Source: Xanthobacter tagetidis
Lineage (GTDB): Bacteria > Pseudomonadota > Alphaproteobacteria > Rhizobiales > Xanthobacteraceae
Length of the DNA: 64,000 nucleotides
Direction of reading: 5' to 3'
NCBI RefSeq assembly: GCF_003667445.1
Contig: NZ_RCTF01000011.1
Coordinates: 62,001-126,000, forward strand
Positions 8,009 through 18,610 of this stretch are shown in pieces. Position 1 is the first letter of the stretch, and each line of letters begins with the position of its first letter. A program made the translations under genes and the position numbers. The notes under the pieces are model-generated. The model was not told the DNA's origin and ran no database searches. It saw nothing but the letters and a program-made list of their open reading frames with translations.

Positions 8009-9322
8009 ATGTCCATCGAATACGGCACGCTCCTGATCGTGACGCTCATGGTCGCGCTGATGGTGATCGGCCTCCCGCTCGCCTTCGTGACCGCATTCAC
8101 GGCGGGCGTCTTCGGCTTCATCCTCTTTGGAACCGAGAGCTTCTTCCTGATCGTCAGCCGCATCTTCACGCTGATGAACAACTACGCTCTGATCTCGGTG
8201 CCCCTGTTCGTGCTCATGGGCTGCATCCTGGAGCGCAGCGGCCTGGTGGAGGGCATGTTCAAGTCGCTTCACCTGCTGGTGGGGCGCATTCCCGGCGGGC
8301 TCGCTGTGGCGACCATCGTCGCTTCCACCATCATGGCCGCCATGGTGGGCGTGATCGGCGCCGAGATCGTCACCCTCGGCCTCGTCTGCCTGCCGGCCAT
8401 GCTCCGGCGCGGCTACGACAAGCGCCTGGTCAGCGGCGTGATCTGCGCCGGCGGCTCGCTCGGAACCATGATCCCGCCCTCGGTGGTGCTCATCGTCTAC
8501 GGCCTCGTGGCCCAGGTCTCCATCGGCAAGCTGTTCATGGCGGCGATCGGCCCGGGCCTTCTGCTGGCCGGCCTCTATGCAGCCTATACGGTCTTCATCT
8601 GCTGGCGCCGGCCCGAACTCGCCCCGCTGCCGGACGCGCGCGAATCCGCTGCTCCGCTCTCCCAGCGCCTCGCCGAGATGCGCCAGCTGATCGCCCCGGC
8701 GCTGCTCATCGCCTTCGTGATGACGTGCTTCTACACCGGCATCGCCACCCCCACCGAGGTGGGCGCGCTCGGCACTCTCGGCGCCCTCGTGATCCTCGCC
8801 GTGAACGGCCAGTTCACCTTCGCCAACCTGCGCCACTCGGTGGTGCAGACCGGGCGCACGGTGGCCATGGTCACCTGGATCTTCTTCGGCGCCTCGGCGC
8901 TGGTGGGAATCTACACGCTGGCCGGCGGCACCGACTTCCTGCGCGGCGAGATCCTCGATTTGGGCTTCAGCCCGCTCGGCACGCTGCTGATGATGATGGG
9001 CATCCTGATCGTGCTCGGCTGCTTTATCGACTGGATCGGCATCGCGCTGCTCACCATGCCGATCTTCGTGCCGATCATCAAAAGCCTCGGCTACGACCCG
9101 GTTTGGTTCGGCATCCTGTTCTGCATGAACATGCAGCTCTCCTACCTGTCGCCGCCGTTCGGCCCGGCCGCCTTCTACCTGAAGGGCGTGGCGCCGCCGG
9201 AGGTGTCGCTCTCCGACATCTTCGCCGGGGTGTGGCCCTTCATCCTGCTCCAGCTCGTGGCGCTCGGCATGGTGATCGCACTGCCCGAGATCGCCATGTG
9301 GCTCCCGGCCCACACCCAATGA
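8009..9322 (+). CDS. TRAP transporter large permease (DctM family)
   Basis: 437 residues, about 12 hydrophobic membrane helices. It shows typical DctM stretches: ISVPLFVLMGCILERSG, GVICAGGSLGTMIPPSVVLIVYG, ATPTEVGALG and CMNMQLSYLSPPFGPAAFYLKG. It forms the ion-coupled translocation channel of the transporter with the DctQ protein encoded 33 bases upstream. Its stop codon overlaps the start of the second crotonase (ATGA), which ties transport and metabolism into one transcript. No 643-residue-type insertion is present, unlike the second DctM in this window (52731-54662). Confidence 0.93.
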   Translation: MSIEYGTLLIVTLMVALMVIGLPLAFVTAFTAGVFGFILFGTESFFLIVSRIFTLMNNYALISVPLFVLMGCILERSGLVEGMFKSLHLLVGRIPGGLAVATIVASTIMAAMVGVIGAEIVTLGLVCLPAMLRRGYDKRLVSGVICAGGSLGTMIPPSVVLIVYGLVAQVSIGKLFMAAIGPGLLLAGLYAAYTVFICWRRPELAPLPDARESAAPLSQRLAEMRQLIAPALLIAFVMTCFYTGIATPTEVGALGTLGALVILAVNGQFTFANLRHSVVQTGRTVAMVTWIFFGASALVGIYTLAGGTDFLRGEILDLGFSPLGTLLMMMGILIVLGCFIDWIGIALLTMPIFVPIIKSLGYDPVWFGILFCMNMQLSYLSPPFGPAAFYLKGVAPPEVSLSDIFAGVWPFILLQLVALGMVIALPEIAMWLPAHTQ

Positions 9323-10095
9323 GGGCGCCCCTGACCGACACCACCGGCATCCTTGCCGAAGAGGCCCACGGGGCGGTGCGCCGCCTCACCCTCCTGCGCC
9401 CGCTGCGCCGCAACGCCATGGACGGCGCGCTGGTGGAGGCCCTCGCCATGGCGCTCCGGCGCCTCGACCGGGACGAAAGCGTGCGGGCAATCGTCCTCGA
9501 CGGCGCCGCCCCCGGCTTCTGCGCGGGGAGCGACCTCAAGTACATCAGCGCCTTGGAACTCGACGCCATGCGCCGCTTCGAGCAGGCCTGCGGCGACCTC
9601 GGCCGCCTCATGAGCTTCCTCTCGAAGCCGGTTGTGGCGGCGGTGGAGGGCTTCGCCATCGGCGGCGGCCTCACGCTTGCCGCCTGCTGCGACCTGGTGG
9701 TGGCGGCGAAGGGCTCGCGCTGGAGCCTGCCGGAGGTGCCGATCGGCTGGCTCACGCCCTGGGGGCTGAAGGCGCTGGTGGCGCGTGTCGGCTTCGTGCG
9801 CGCCCGCACTCTGTGCTTCTGCCTGGAGGCCCTCTCAGGCGAGGAGGCCGCCGCCATGGGCCTTGCCGACCGGCTGGCGGAGGACGGCCAGGCGCTGGCG
9901 GACGCGCTGCGCCACGCCGCGCTGCTCGCCGAACTGCCGCCGCCCGCGGTCGCCGCCACCAAGCGCTTCTTCGCCCGCCATGTGATGGCCGAGGGCGAGG
10001 CCATGGACGTGGAGGCGAACCTCCTGTTCGCGGCCAACTGCGCCGCCCCCGCCGCCCGCGCCGCCTTCGACACGTTCCGCGCCAAATCCCTGTGA
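9319..10095 (+). CDS. Enoyl-CoA hydratase/isomerase family protein (crotonase 2)
   Basis: 258 residues, ATG overlapping the dctM stop. Oxyanion-hole motifs [10 protein letters not shown] (67-76) and EGFAIGGGL (110-118). As in crotonase 1, the first hydratase glutamate is replaced (Thr119) and only the second is kept (Glu139 in WSLPEVPIG). The two crotonases share the GWLTPWG/GWIPPWG block and the C-terminal [18 protein letters not shown] pattern, so they arose by duplication and are separated only by the transporter genes. They may act on successive intermediates or as a heteromer. It ends seven bases before the acyl-CoA dehydrogenase ATG. Confidence 0.87.
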   Translation: MRAPLTDTTGILAEEAHGAVRRLTLLRPLRRNAMDGALVEALAMALRRLDRDESVRAIVLDGAAPGFCAGSDLKYISALELDAMRRFEQACGDLGRLMSFLSKPVVAAVEGFAIGGGLTLAACCDLVVAAKGSRWSLPEVPIGWLTPWGLKALVARVGFVRARTLCFCLEALSGEEAAAMGLADRLAEDGQALADALRHAALLAELPPPAVAATKRFFARHVMAEGEAMDVEANLLFAANCAAPAARAAFDTFRAKSL

Positions 10096-10102
10096 GGATG
10101 CC

Positions 10103-11245
10103 ATGCTGCTCGATCTGTCCGACGATGAGACCCTGTTGAAGTCGAGCCTGGAGGCGTTCGCCCAGCAGGTGCTCGCGCCCCGCATCAAGCCCTTCGTCGA
10201 CCGCCATGAATTCCCGACCGAGCTGGTGAAGGAGTTCCTCGCCCTCGGCTTCATGGGCACGGCCTATGACGAGGCCTATGACGGCGGCGGCATGGGCACG
10301 CGCGGCGCGGCCATCGTGGCGGAGACGCTGGCGCGGGTGGAGCCAGGGTTCGCCGCCATCTATCTGTGCAACAGCGCGCCCATGACGGTGATCTCCCGCT
10401 ACGGCTCGCCGGAGCAGAAAGAGAAATGGCTGGCTCCGCTCTGCCGCGGCGAGATGGTGGCCTCCTTCGGCGTCACTGAGCCCCATGGCGGTTCGGATGT
10501 GGCGGCGACCCGCACCCGCGCGGTGGAGGACGGCGACCACTTCGTGCTGACCGGCGCGAAGATCTTCTCCACCAACGGCGGCACGCCGCTCCATGGCCTC
10601 TCCACCATCATCGCCGTGACCGATCCGGAGAAGGGGGCCAAGGGCCTGTCCACCTTCGTGGTACCGGTGGGCACGCCTGGCTTCCGCGTGGGCAAGGCAG
10701 GGCGCAAGATCGGCTGGCGCATCGCCGATTCCGTCGAGCTCTACCTCGACGAATGCCGCATCCCAAGGGCCAACATGGTGGGCAACCGGGGCGACGGGCT
10801 GAAGCAGATCCTCACCACGCTCTCCATCGGCCGCATTCTGGTGGCAGCCACCGGGCTCGGCCTGTCGCGCAAGGCGGTGGATCTCGCCCGCGCCTATGCC
10901 GCGGAGCGCAAGGTGGGCGGCGCGCCGATCCTGGCGAACCAGGGCGTCGCTTTCCCGCTCGCCGACGCGCTCACGAAAATCCACGCCGCCGAACTGATGG
11001 TGCGGAACGCCGCCGCCATCTCCGACGCCGGCCGGCCGTTCCGCACCGAAACCTCGATGGTGAAGCTGTTCGCCAGCGAGATGGCGAGCGAGATCGCCGA
11101 CATCGCCATCCAGGTGCATGGCGGCTACGGCGTGTTCGAGGACTTCGAGGTGTCCGGGCTGCTGGGCGAGGCGAAGGTGCTGCGGATCGTCGAGGGCACG
11201 AGCGAGGTGCAACGCCTCATCATCGCCCGCGAACTGGCGAACTAG
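10103..11245 (+). CDS. Acyl-CoA dehydrogenase
   Basis: 380 residues, ATG with GAGG upstream. Classic acyl-CoA dehydrogenase layout: N-terminal helical domain (1-115), beta domain with [18 protein letters not shown] (121-138) and [10 protein letters not shown] (151-160), C-terminal helical domain with [15 protein letters not shown] (336-350). The expected catalytic base is Glu364 in the EGTSEVQ motif. It uses FAD to introduce an alpha,beta double bond into an acyl-CoA, passing electrons to ETF. As last gene of the cluster it probably oxidises the CoA thioester made by the CoA-transferase. The GLLGEAKV segment differs from the usual RLYRDA, hinting at a less common subfamily. Confidence 0.92.
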   Translation: MLLDLSDDETLLKSSLEAFAQQVLAPRIKPFVDRHEFPTELVKEFLALGFMGTAYDEAYDGGGMGTRGAAIVAETLARVEPGFAAIYLCNSAPMTVISRYGSPEQKEKWLAPLCRGEMVASFGVTEPHGGSDVAATRTRAVEDGDHFVLTGAKIFSTNGGTPLHGLSTIIAVTDPEKGAKGLSTFVVPVGTPGFRVGKAGRKIGWRIADSVELYLDECRIPRANMVGNRGDGLKQILTTLSIGRILVAATGLGLSRKAVDLARAYAAERKVGGAPILANQGVAFPLADALTKIHAAELMVRNAAAISDAGRPFRTETSMVKLFASEMASEIADIAIQVHGGYGVFEDFEVSGLLGEAKVLRIVEGTSEVQRLIIARELAN

Positions 11246-11254
11246 ACGCGACCC

Positions 11255-11289
11255 GACCCTGTGGGGCCGCGCCGTGGCTCCACAGGGTC
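11255..11289. terminator. Hairpin between convergent acyl-CoA dehydrogenase gene and argC
   Basis: GACCCTGTGG (11255-11264) and CCACAGGGTC (11280-11289) form a perfect ten-base stem 10 bases after the acyl-CoA dehydrogenase stop, in the 89-base gap between convergent genes. The placement suggests a shared terminator or a transcript 3' end. No T-run follows on either strand, so intrinsic termination is not certain. Confidence 0.5.
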
Positions 11290-11334
11290 CGCACTCTCCG
11301 CCTCCGAGCCGGAGAACGCGCGCCTCCGGAGCCG

Positions 11335-12387
11335 CTACGGCGACAGCGCGATCTGCTCCAGGCCCAGCGTCTCGGGGAAGCCGAGCACCAGATTCATGTT
11401 CTGCACCGCCTGGCCGGAGGCGCCCTTCACCAGATTGTCCAGCGTCGAGACGATGATGGCGCGGCCGGCGACCCGGTCCGCCACCACGCCGATGAACACC
11501 ATGTTCGATCCGCGGGTGTGCCGCGACAGCGGCACCTGGCCGAACGGCAGGACGTGCACGAAGGGCTCGCCCTTGTAGTAGGTGGCGATGAGCTGGTGCA
11601 GGTCCTCGGCGTTGGCACCGGTGGTGCGCACGAAGATGGTGGCGTAGATGCCCCGGTTCATAGGCGAGAGCACCGGGACGAACATGGGCGTGACCGGGCG
11701 GCCGGCGGCCTTGGAATATTCCTGGTCCAGTTCGCCCATGTGCCGGTGCGAGCCGACCGAATAGGCGAACGTGCCCTCGGAGATTTCCGAGAACAGCATC
11801 GCCTCCTTGGCCGAGCGGCCGGCGCCCGACATGCCGGTCTTGGAATCGATGACGATGCTGTCCGGCTCGATCGCCCCCGCCTCCAGCAGCGGGACGATGG
11901 GCAGGATGGCGGTGGTGGTGTGGCAGCCGGGATTGGCGACGAGCCGCGCGGCCTTGATCTCCTCGCGGTAGATCTCCACCAGGCCGAACACCGCCTCCTT
12001 CTGCAGGTCCAAGGCGGCGTGCGGGTGGCCGTACCACTGCTCGTAGGCGCCGGGATCGGACAGGCGGAAGTCGGCGGAGAGATCCACCACCTTGAGGTTC
12101 GGATGCTTCTCCAGCAGCCCCTTCACCACCTGCTGCGTGGTGGCGTGGGGCAGCGCGCAGAACACGAGGTCCACGGCCGAGAAGTCCGCCTCCTCGATGG
12201 TGAGGAGCTTCGGCAGCGGGAACGGTGCGAACTGCGGGAACACGTCCGCCATCGCCTGCCCGGCCTTGCGGTCGGCGGTGAGCACGGTGATCTCGACCCG
12301 CGGATGGCGCAGCAGCAGGCGCACCAGTTCCGATCCGGTGTAGCCGGAGGCACCGAGCACGGCGATGCGCGCCTTCTGATCCGCCAT
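11335..12387 (-). CDS. argC: N-acetyl-gamma-glutamyl-phosphate reductase
   Basis: 350 residues. NADPH-dependent reduction of N-acetylglutamyl-phosphate to the semialdehyde, third step of arginine biosynthesis. The N-terminus has the nucleotide fold [19 protein letters not shown] (8-26). ANPGCHTTT holds the catalytic cysteine, and VGSHRHMGE the active-site histidine. Length fits the long (type 1) ArgC family. ATG behind AGGAGAGGAAG. It follows parE by about 150 bases on the same strand and converges on the acyl-CoA dehydrogenase gene. No other arg gene is nearby. Confidence 0.96.
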   Translation of the reverse strand: MADQKARIAVLGASGYTGSELVRLLLRHPRVEITVLTADRKAGQAMADVFPQFAPFPLPKLLTIEEADFSAVDLVFCALPHATTQQVVKGLLEKHPNLKVVDLSADFRLSDPGAYEQWYGHPHAALDLQKEAVFGLVEIYREEIKAARLVANPGCHTTTAILPIVPLLEAGAIEPDSIVIDSKTGMSGAGRSAKEAMLFSEISEGTFAYSVGSHRHMGELDQEYSKAAGRPVTPMFVPVLSPMNRGIYATIFVRTTGANAEDLHQLIATYYKGEPFVHVLPFGQVPLSRHTRGSNMVFIGVVADRVAGRAIIVSTLDNLVKGASGQAVQNMNLVLGFPETLGLEQIALSP

Positions 12388-12534
12388 CTTCCTCTCCTGA
12401 CGCTGCCGGCGCGGGAGGCGGCCGGCGGTGTGGGGCGAAGGTGTCTACACCCTTCCCCCGCGTGGGGAAAGGCAGGAAGCGGGATCGGGTTCCGTACGCC
12501 GGCTCAGCATCCGATGGCGCCCGCGCGCCGAGGC

Positions 12535-14568
<2,034 letters not shown>

Positions 14569-15143
14569 GGGTGCTCGATAGCAGAAGGGCGGGGCCTCAG
14601 GCACGCGAATCGTTCCGCATGCCCCGGCTTGATCCACGCCATAGTGACAGACCCGGCCGCGCAGGGGAACGGAAGGGAAACATTCTGTGGGCCGGGTGTC
14701 CTTCCGCGTACCCCTACGGGGGCTGGATGTTTTGCCCGCTGCGCGGGAGTCTCCCCTGGACCCCGGCTCGGCGCTCCGGCTGCGCCGTCGCTTGGCCGGG
14801 GAACGACGGCTGCGCCGTCGCTGGGCCGGGAAACCGCCCTCGCGCCCCGGCCGACTGGAGCGCAAGCGGAAGGAGAGCCGGAGCCCAGCGCAAGGAGGCG
14901 CCGCAGGCGGCTTCTTCCGCCGCAGGCGGAGCGACGCTGGGATTGCCGGCTGCGCCGGAGTTTCCCCTGGACCCCGGCTCGCCGCTCCGGCTGCGCCGTC
15001 GCTGGGCCGGGGAACGACGGCCGCGCCGTCGCTGGGCCGGGGAACCGCCCTCGCGCCCCGGCCGACTGGAGCGCCAGCGGAAGGAGAGCCGGGGCCCAGC
15101 GCAAGACTCCGCCGCAGGCGACCATCTCCGCCGAAGGCGCCCG
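14569..15143. repeat. Repeat-rich non-coding spacer with a duplicated 173-base unit
   Basis: The 575 bases between lpxB and parE hold no credible gene. A 173-base unit at 14738-14910 recurs at 14949-15121 with no gaps and about 13 differences (roughly 92% identity, offset 211). Each unit contains a 30-base internal tandem with the core TGCGCCGTCGCTGGGCCGGG, best seen at 14778 and 14808. The segment between the units has a perfect hairpin TCCGCC-GCA-GGCGGA (14916-14930). Frames through it read only Arg/Pro/Gly/Ala-rich sequence with no start context. It may be an expanded intergenic repeat family; the parE promoter must lie at its right-strand end. Confidence 0.75.
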
Positions 15144-16340
15144 CTACGACGCCGTCAGCGACACCGGCCGTCCGTCCCGCGCCAGCCGCAGCACCACATG
15201 GGCCGCCTTCACGCTCGGATGCTCGTCGTCGATGCCGAAGATGTCGTCCAGCCGCGCGAACCCGGCGAGCTGGCGTGCGCGCTGCGGCGTGTCGGCGATG
15301 GTGCGGGCGAGCGCGTCGGCGAGCACCGGGACGGTGAGGAATTCCTGCAGCAGCTCGGGCACCACGTCCTCGCCGATGACGCGGTTTGCGAGCACCACGC
15401 TGGTGCCCTGGAGCAGGCGCCGGCCGATCTGCGCCTCCAGCCAGCCGATGCGATAGGCCGCGACCATGGGCACGCCGGCGAGCGCCAGTTCGAGCGTCAC
15501 GGTGCCCGAGGCGGCGAGCGCGGCGCGGGCGCAGCGGAACGCCTGGAACTTCTCCGCCTCCGTCACCACCACCCGCGGCTTCACCGGCCAGGGGGCGATG
15601 GTCTCCTCGATCAAGCCCTGCAGGCGCGGCAGGGTCGGCAGAACGAGGTCCATGGCCTGCGTCTTGGCCACGCGGGCGAGCGCCCAGCCGAAATCCTTGC
15701 CGAGCCGGGTGATCTCGCGCCGCCGGCTGCCGGGCAGCACCAGGACGAGCGGCAGCTCCGCCTCGCGCCGCGCCGCCTCCTCCGTGCTCGGCCGAAGCGC
15801 GCCGAGCCGCTCCAGCAGCGGATGCCCCACATAGGTGGTGGGCGGACCGCCAAGAACCCGGTGCACCTCCGGCTCGAACGGGAGCAGCGCCAGCAGGTGG
15901 TCCACATAGGGCCGCATGGCCGCCGCGCGGCCCGAGCGCCACACCCACACCGTGGGCGAGACATATTTGACGATCGGGATCTTCGGATTGGCGGCGCGCA
16001 CCCGCGCGGCGACGCGGTGGGTGAAGTCCGGCGCGTCGATCAGCACCAGCACGTCCGGCGGGTCGGCCAGCACCGCCTCCACGGTCTGCTTCAGGCGCCG
16101 CAGGATGCGCGGCAGGCGCGACAGCACGGCCGCAACGCCGATGGCGGTGAGGTCCTCCATGGGGAAGAGGCTGTCCAGCCCCGCCCGGCCCATGCGGGCG
16201 CCGCCGATGCCGGAAAAGGACACGCTCTCCAGCGCGCGCACGGCGAGCGCCTCCATCAGCGCGCCGCCCAGCTGGTCGCCAGATTCCTCGCCCGCCACCA
16301 GGAACACCCGGAGCGGCCGGTCCGCGTCAGTTGCCGCCAT
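15144..16340 (-). CDS. lpxB: Lipid-A-disaccharide synthase
   Basis: 398 residues from ATG 16340; a GTG two codons earlier is too close to the GGATCGG ribosome site. GT19 glycosyltransferase that joins UDP-2,3-diacylglucosamine and lipid X into the lipid A disaccharide at the inner membrane. Typical blocks: FLVAGEESGDQLGG (14-27), FSGIGGARM, PDVLVLIDAPDFTHRVA, VKYVSPTVWVWRSGRA, LVLPGSRRREI, ASGTVTLELALAGVPMVAAYRI. Its start overlaps the end of lpxI by 14 bases. Last gene of the lpx block; the repeat spacer follows. Confidence 0.95.
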   Translation of the reverse strand: MAATDADRPLRVFLVAGEESGDQLGGALMEALAVRALESVSFSGIGGARMGRAGLDSLFPMEDLTAIGVAAVLSRLPRILRRLKQTVEAVLADPPDVLVLIDAPDFTHRVAARVRAANPKIPIVKYVSPTVWVWRSGRAAAMRPYVDHLLALLPFEPEVHRVLGGPPTTYVGHPLLERLGALRPSTEEAARREAELPLVLVLPGSRRREITRLGKDFGWALARVAKTQAMDLVLPTLPRLQGLIEETIAPWPVKPRVVVTEAEKFQAFRCARAALAASGTVTLELALAGVPMVAAYRIGWLEAQIGRRLLQGTSVVLANRVIGEDVVPELLQEFLTVPVLADALARTIADTPQRARQLAGFARLDDIFGIDDEHPSVKAAHVVLRLARDGRPVSLTAS

Positions 16341-17295
16341 CTGCACCCGATCCTGCCGTTCGCGCCGCCGCGCCTGCCGCCATGCCCACCACGTAGAGGT
16401 CCGCGGCGTCCGCCGCCGCGACCAGCGTCTCGACGTCCGGAACGATGGCGCCGCGTGCCTCGAAGGCGATGCCTGCGAGGCCCACCGCCGCCGCTCGCTC
16501 GACCGTGTGCGGACCGAGCGAGGGCAGATCGATGCGCCGGTCCTGGCCGGGCTTCGGCGCCTTCACCAGAACGCCCTGGCGCTTGGCGAGGCGGATGCGG
16601 CCGGAGCGGCGCATCTCGCCGAAGCGCGCCAGCATCTGGTCGGTGCCCTCGGCTGCCTCCACCGCCACCACCCAGCCATCGGCGACGATCACCGCCTGGC
16701 CCACGTCGAACGGCCCCAGCGTGCGGATGACGGCGAGGCCCTTGGCCATGTCGGCTTCGTCCTCAGGGCTGGGCCGGCAGGAACCGAGGACGCCTTCCGG
16801 CAGCAGCAGCCGGGGGGCGACCTCGTGCGCGCCGACGAGATGGAAGCCCTGTTCCTGCACCAGCTCCAGCACGCCGGAGAGGAGATGATTGTCGCCGCCG
16901 CGGAACAGGCGCGCGATGCGCGGCAGCAGCCGCAGCATGGTAAAATCGAAGCCGATGTCGCGCAGGCGCGGCCGGGTGAGCCCGCCCACCATGACGAGGT
17001 CACGGATGCCGCGCGCGCGGCCCATGGCGGCGACCTTGCCCAGCGAGCCGAGGCGGAACCACACGTGCTCGTAGCGCTCCAGCGCCGGATCGGCGAAGCC
17101 CTGGATCAGGAACAGGATTACCTTGCGCCCCTCGGCGAGGGCGGCGTCCGCGACCGCTCCGGGAAAGGCGCCGCTGCCTGCGACGATGCCGAGCGGCCCC
17201 TCGCCAGTCGGCCCACGCCGGCCGCGTGGGGAAAGCGCCCCTGCCCCCGGCCCGGTGGCCGGCGCCTCCAGTGCGGGGCGCGGCGGCTCGCTCAC
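16327..17295 (-). CDS. lpxI: UDP-2,3-diacylglucosamine pyrophosphatase LpxI (DUF1009)
   Basis: 322 residues from GTG 17295, supported by AGGAGG seven bases upstream. LpxI hydrolyses UDP-2,3-diacylglucosamine to lipid X in lineages that lack LpxH, as in many alphaproteobacteria. The N-terminal domain begins after a Pro/Gly-rich stretch of about 30 residues with LGIVAGSGAFPGAVADAA. The C-terminal LpxI domain shows VIVADGWVVAVEAAEGTDQMLAR and VLVKAPKPGQDRRIDLPSLGPHTVERA, the conserved family block. One base separates it from lpxA and it overlaps lpxB, so lpxA-lpxI-lpxB are translated together. Confidence 0.94.
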   Translation of the reverse strand: MSEPPRPALEAPATGPGAGALSPRGRRGPTGEGPLGIVAGSGAFPGAVADAALAEGRKVILFLIQGFADPALERYEHVWFRLGSLGKVAAMGRARGIRDLVMVGGLTRPRLRDIGFDFTMLRLLPRIARLFRGGDNHLLSGVLELVQEQGFHLVGAHEVAPRLLLPEGVLGSCRPSPEDEADMAKGLAVIRTLGPFDVGQAVIVADGWVVAVEAAEGTDQMLARFGEMRRSGRIRLAKRQGVLVKAPKPGQDRRIDLPSLGPHTVERAAAVGLAGIAFEARGAIVPDVETLVAAADAADLYVVGMAAGAAARTAGSGADGGN

Positions 17296-17296
17296 C

Positions 17297-18103
17297 TCAA
17301 TCCTCCTGGACGACGCCCCGGGAGGGCTGGCACAGGGAACGCGAGCGGTTCTGGTCGATGAACGCCACCACCTGCGCGGCGAAGTCCGACTGGCCTGTCA
17401 TGGCGCGCACCCGCTCCAGGCGCGCATCGAAGGTGCCGCCGCCGAAGAACAGGTCGCGATAGACCGCGCGCGCCTCGTGGAGCTGGGTCTTGGTGAAGCC
17501 ACGCCGACGCATGCCGATGACGTTGAGGCCCACCAGCTTGCCGGCCTGGCCGAGCACGTTGCCGAACGGGATCACGTCCTCGCGCACGCCGGTGAGGCCG
17601 GAAATCATGCACTGGGCGCCGATGCGCGTGAACTGGTGCACCGCGCACAGGCCGCCCAGGAAGGTAAAGTCGCCGACGCTCACATGGCCCGCCAGGGTGG
17701 CGTTGTTGGCGAACACCACGCTCTCGCCGACGAGGCAGTCATGGCCCACATGGGTGCCCACCATGAGCATGCAGCGCGGACCGATCACCGTCTGGCCACG
17801 CCCGCCCGCAGTGCCGATATTGGCGGTGACGTGCTCGCGGATGACGCAGTCCTCGCCGATAAGGAGGCGCGTCTTCTCGCCCTTGTAGTGCACCGACTGG
17901 GGCGGCGTACCGAGCGAGGCGAAGGGATAGACCACGCTGCGCGCGCCGATCGCGGTGGCGCCGGTGACGTTCACGTGGGAGACGAGGCGCACGCCTTGCG
18001 CCAGTTCCACGTCCGGACCGACCGTGCAGAAGGGACCGACCTCCACGTCGTCCGCGAGGTGCGCGCCCTGATCCACCAGCGCGGTGGGGTGGATGTTCGG
18101 CAC
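17297..18103 (-). CDS. lpxA: UDP-N-acetylglucosamine O-acyltransferase
   Basis: 268 residues, GTG start at 18103 directly behind fabZ, whose stop is at 18107. First step of lipid A synthesis: transfer of 3-hydroxyacyl from ACP to UDP-GlcNAc. The left-handed beta-helix is evident from repeated hexapeptides through residues 1-190 (IHPTALVDQGAHLADDVEVGPFCTVGPDV, GRGQTVIGPRCMLMVGTHVGHDCLVG). The helical C-terminal domain begins near NVIGMRRRGF (about 195). The His-containing VGTHVGHD segment carries the catalytic histidine of the family. Confidence 0.96.
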   Translation of the reverse strand: MPNIHPTALVDQGAHLADDVEVGPFCTVGPDVELAQGVRLVSHVNVTGATAIGARSVVYPFASLGTPPQSVHYKGEKTRLLIGEDCVIREHVTANIGTAGGRGQTVIGPRCMLMVGTHVGHDCLVGESVVFANNATLAGHVSVGDFTFLGGLCAVHQFTRIGAQCMISGLTGVREDVIPFGNVLGQAGKLVGLNVIGMRRRGFTKTQLHEARAVYRDLFFGGGTFDARLERVRAMTGQSDFAAQVVAFIDQNRSRSLCQPSRGVVQED

Positions 18104-18106
18104 GCG

Positions 18107-18610
18107 TCAGGTCTCCATGATCATGGCGCCGAGACGTGCCTCGGCGACCAGTTCGCCGCGCACCTTGGCTTCGCCGCGATACCACCACATGTTGCGGCGG
18201 CGGGCGATGCGCGTCATGTGATATTCGAGCACGTCGCCCGGCACCACAGGACGGCGGAACTTGGCCTCGTCGATGGTCATGAAATAGACCAGGGACGGCG
18301 TCTCGCGCTCCTTGCCCAGCACGCAGATGACGCCTGCGGTCTGCGCCATGCCCTCCATGATGAGCACGCCGGGCATCACGGGATTGCCCGGGAAATGCCC
18401 CTGGAAATGCGGCTCGTTGGCGGTGACGTTCTTGATGCCGACGCAGGAGAGGTCGCCGTCGATCTGCTCGACGCGGTCCACCAGAAGGAACGGATAGCGG
18501 TGCGGCAGGCAGGCGAGCACGCGCTGGATGTCCACGCTCTGGAGCACCTTGGCGGGCGCCGGCTCGGCTGCGGATTTGGCTTCGTTTTCCGGCTGCGGCG
18601 TCTCGCTCAT
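18107..18610 (-). CDS. fabZ: 3-hydroxyacyl-[acyl-carrier-protein] dehydratase
   Basis: 167 residues. Hot-dog-fold dehydratase of fatty acid elongation. [13 protein letters not shown] (about 35-47), [26 protein letters not shown] with the catalytic His and, further on, the Glu of the FabZ active site. The first 25 residues are a charged Glu/Lys/Ala-rich extension before the usual FabZ start; whether it is real depends on the ATG at 18610, which overlaps the lpxD stop by four bases. Placement between lpxD and lpxA is the conserved arrangement that balances 3-hydroxyacyl-ACP use between phospholipid and lipid A. Confidence 0.96.
   Translation of the reverse strand: MSETPQPENEAKSAAEPAPAKVLQSVDIQRVLACLPHRYPFLLVDRVEQIDGDLSCVGIKNVTANEPHFQGHFPGNPVMPGVLIMEGMAQTAGVICVLGKERETPSLVYFMTIDEAKFRRPVVPGDVLEYHMTRIARRRNMWWYRGEAKVRGELVAEARLGAMIMET

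Noticed and set aside
14738..15121. Possible CRISPR array
   Set aside because: The repeats are two long units with direct internal tandems, not short repeats with unique spacers, and no cas genes are present.
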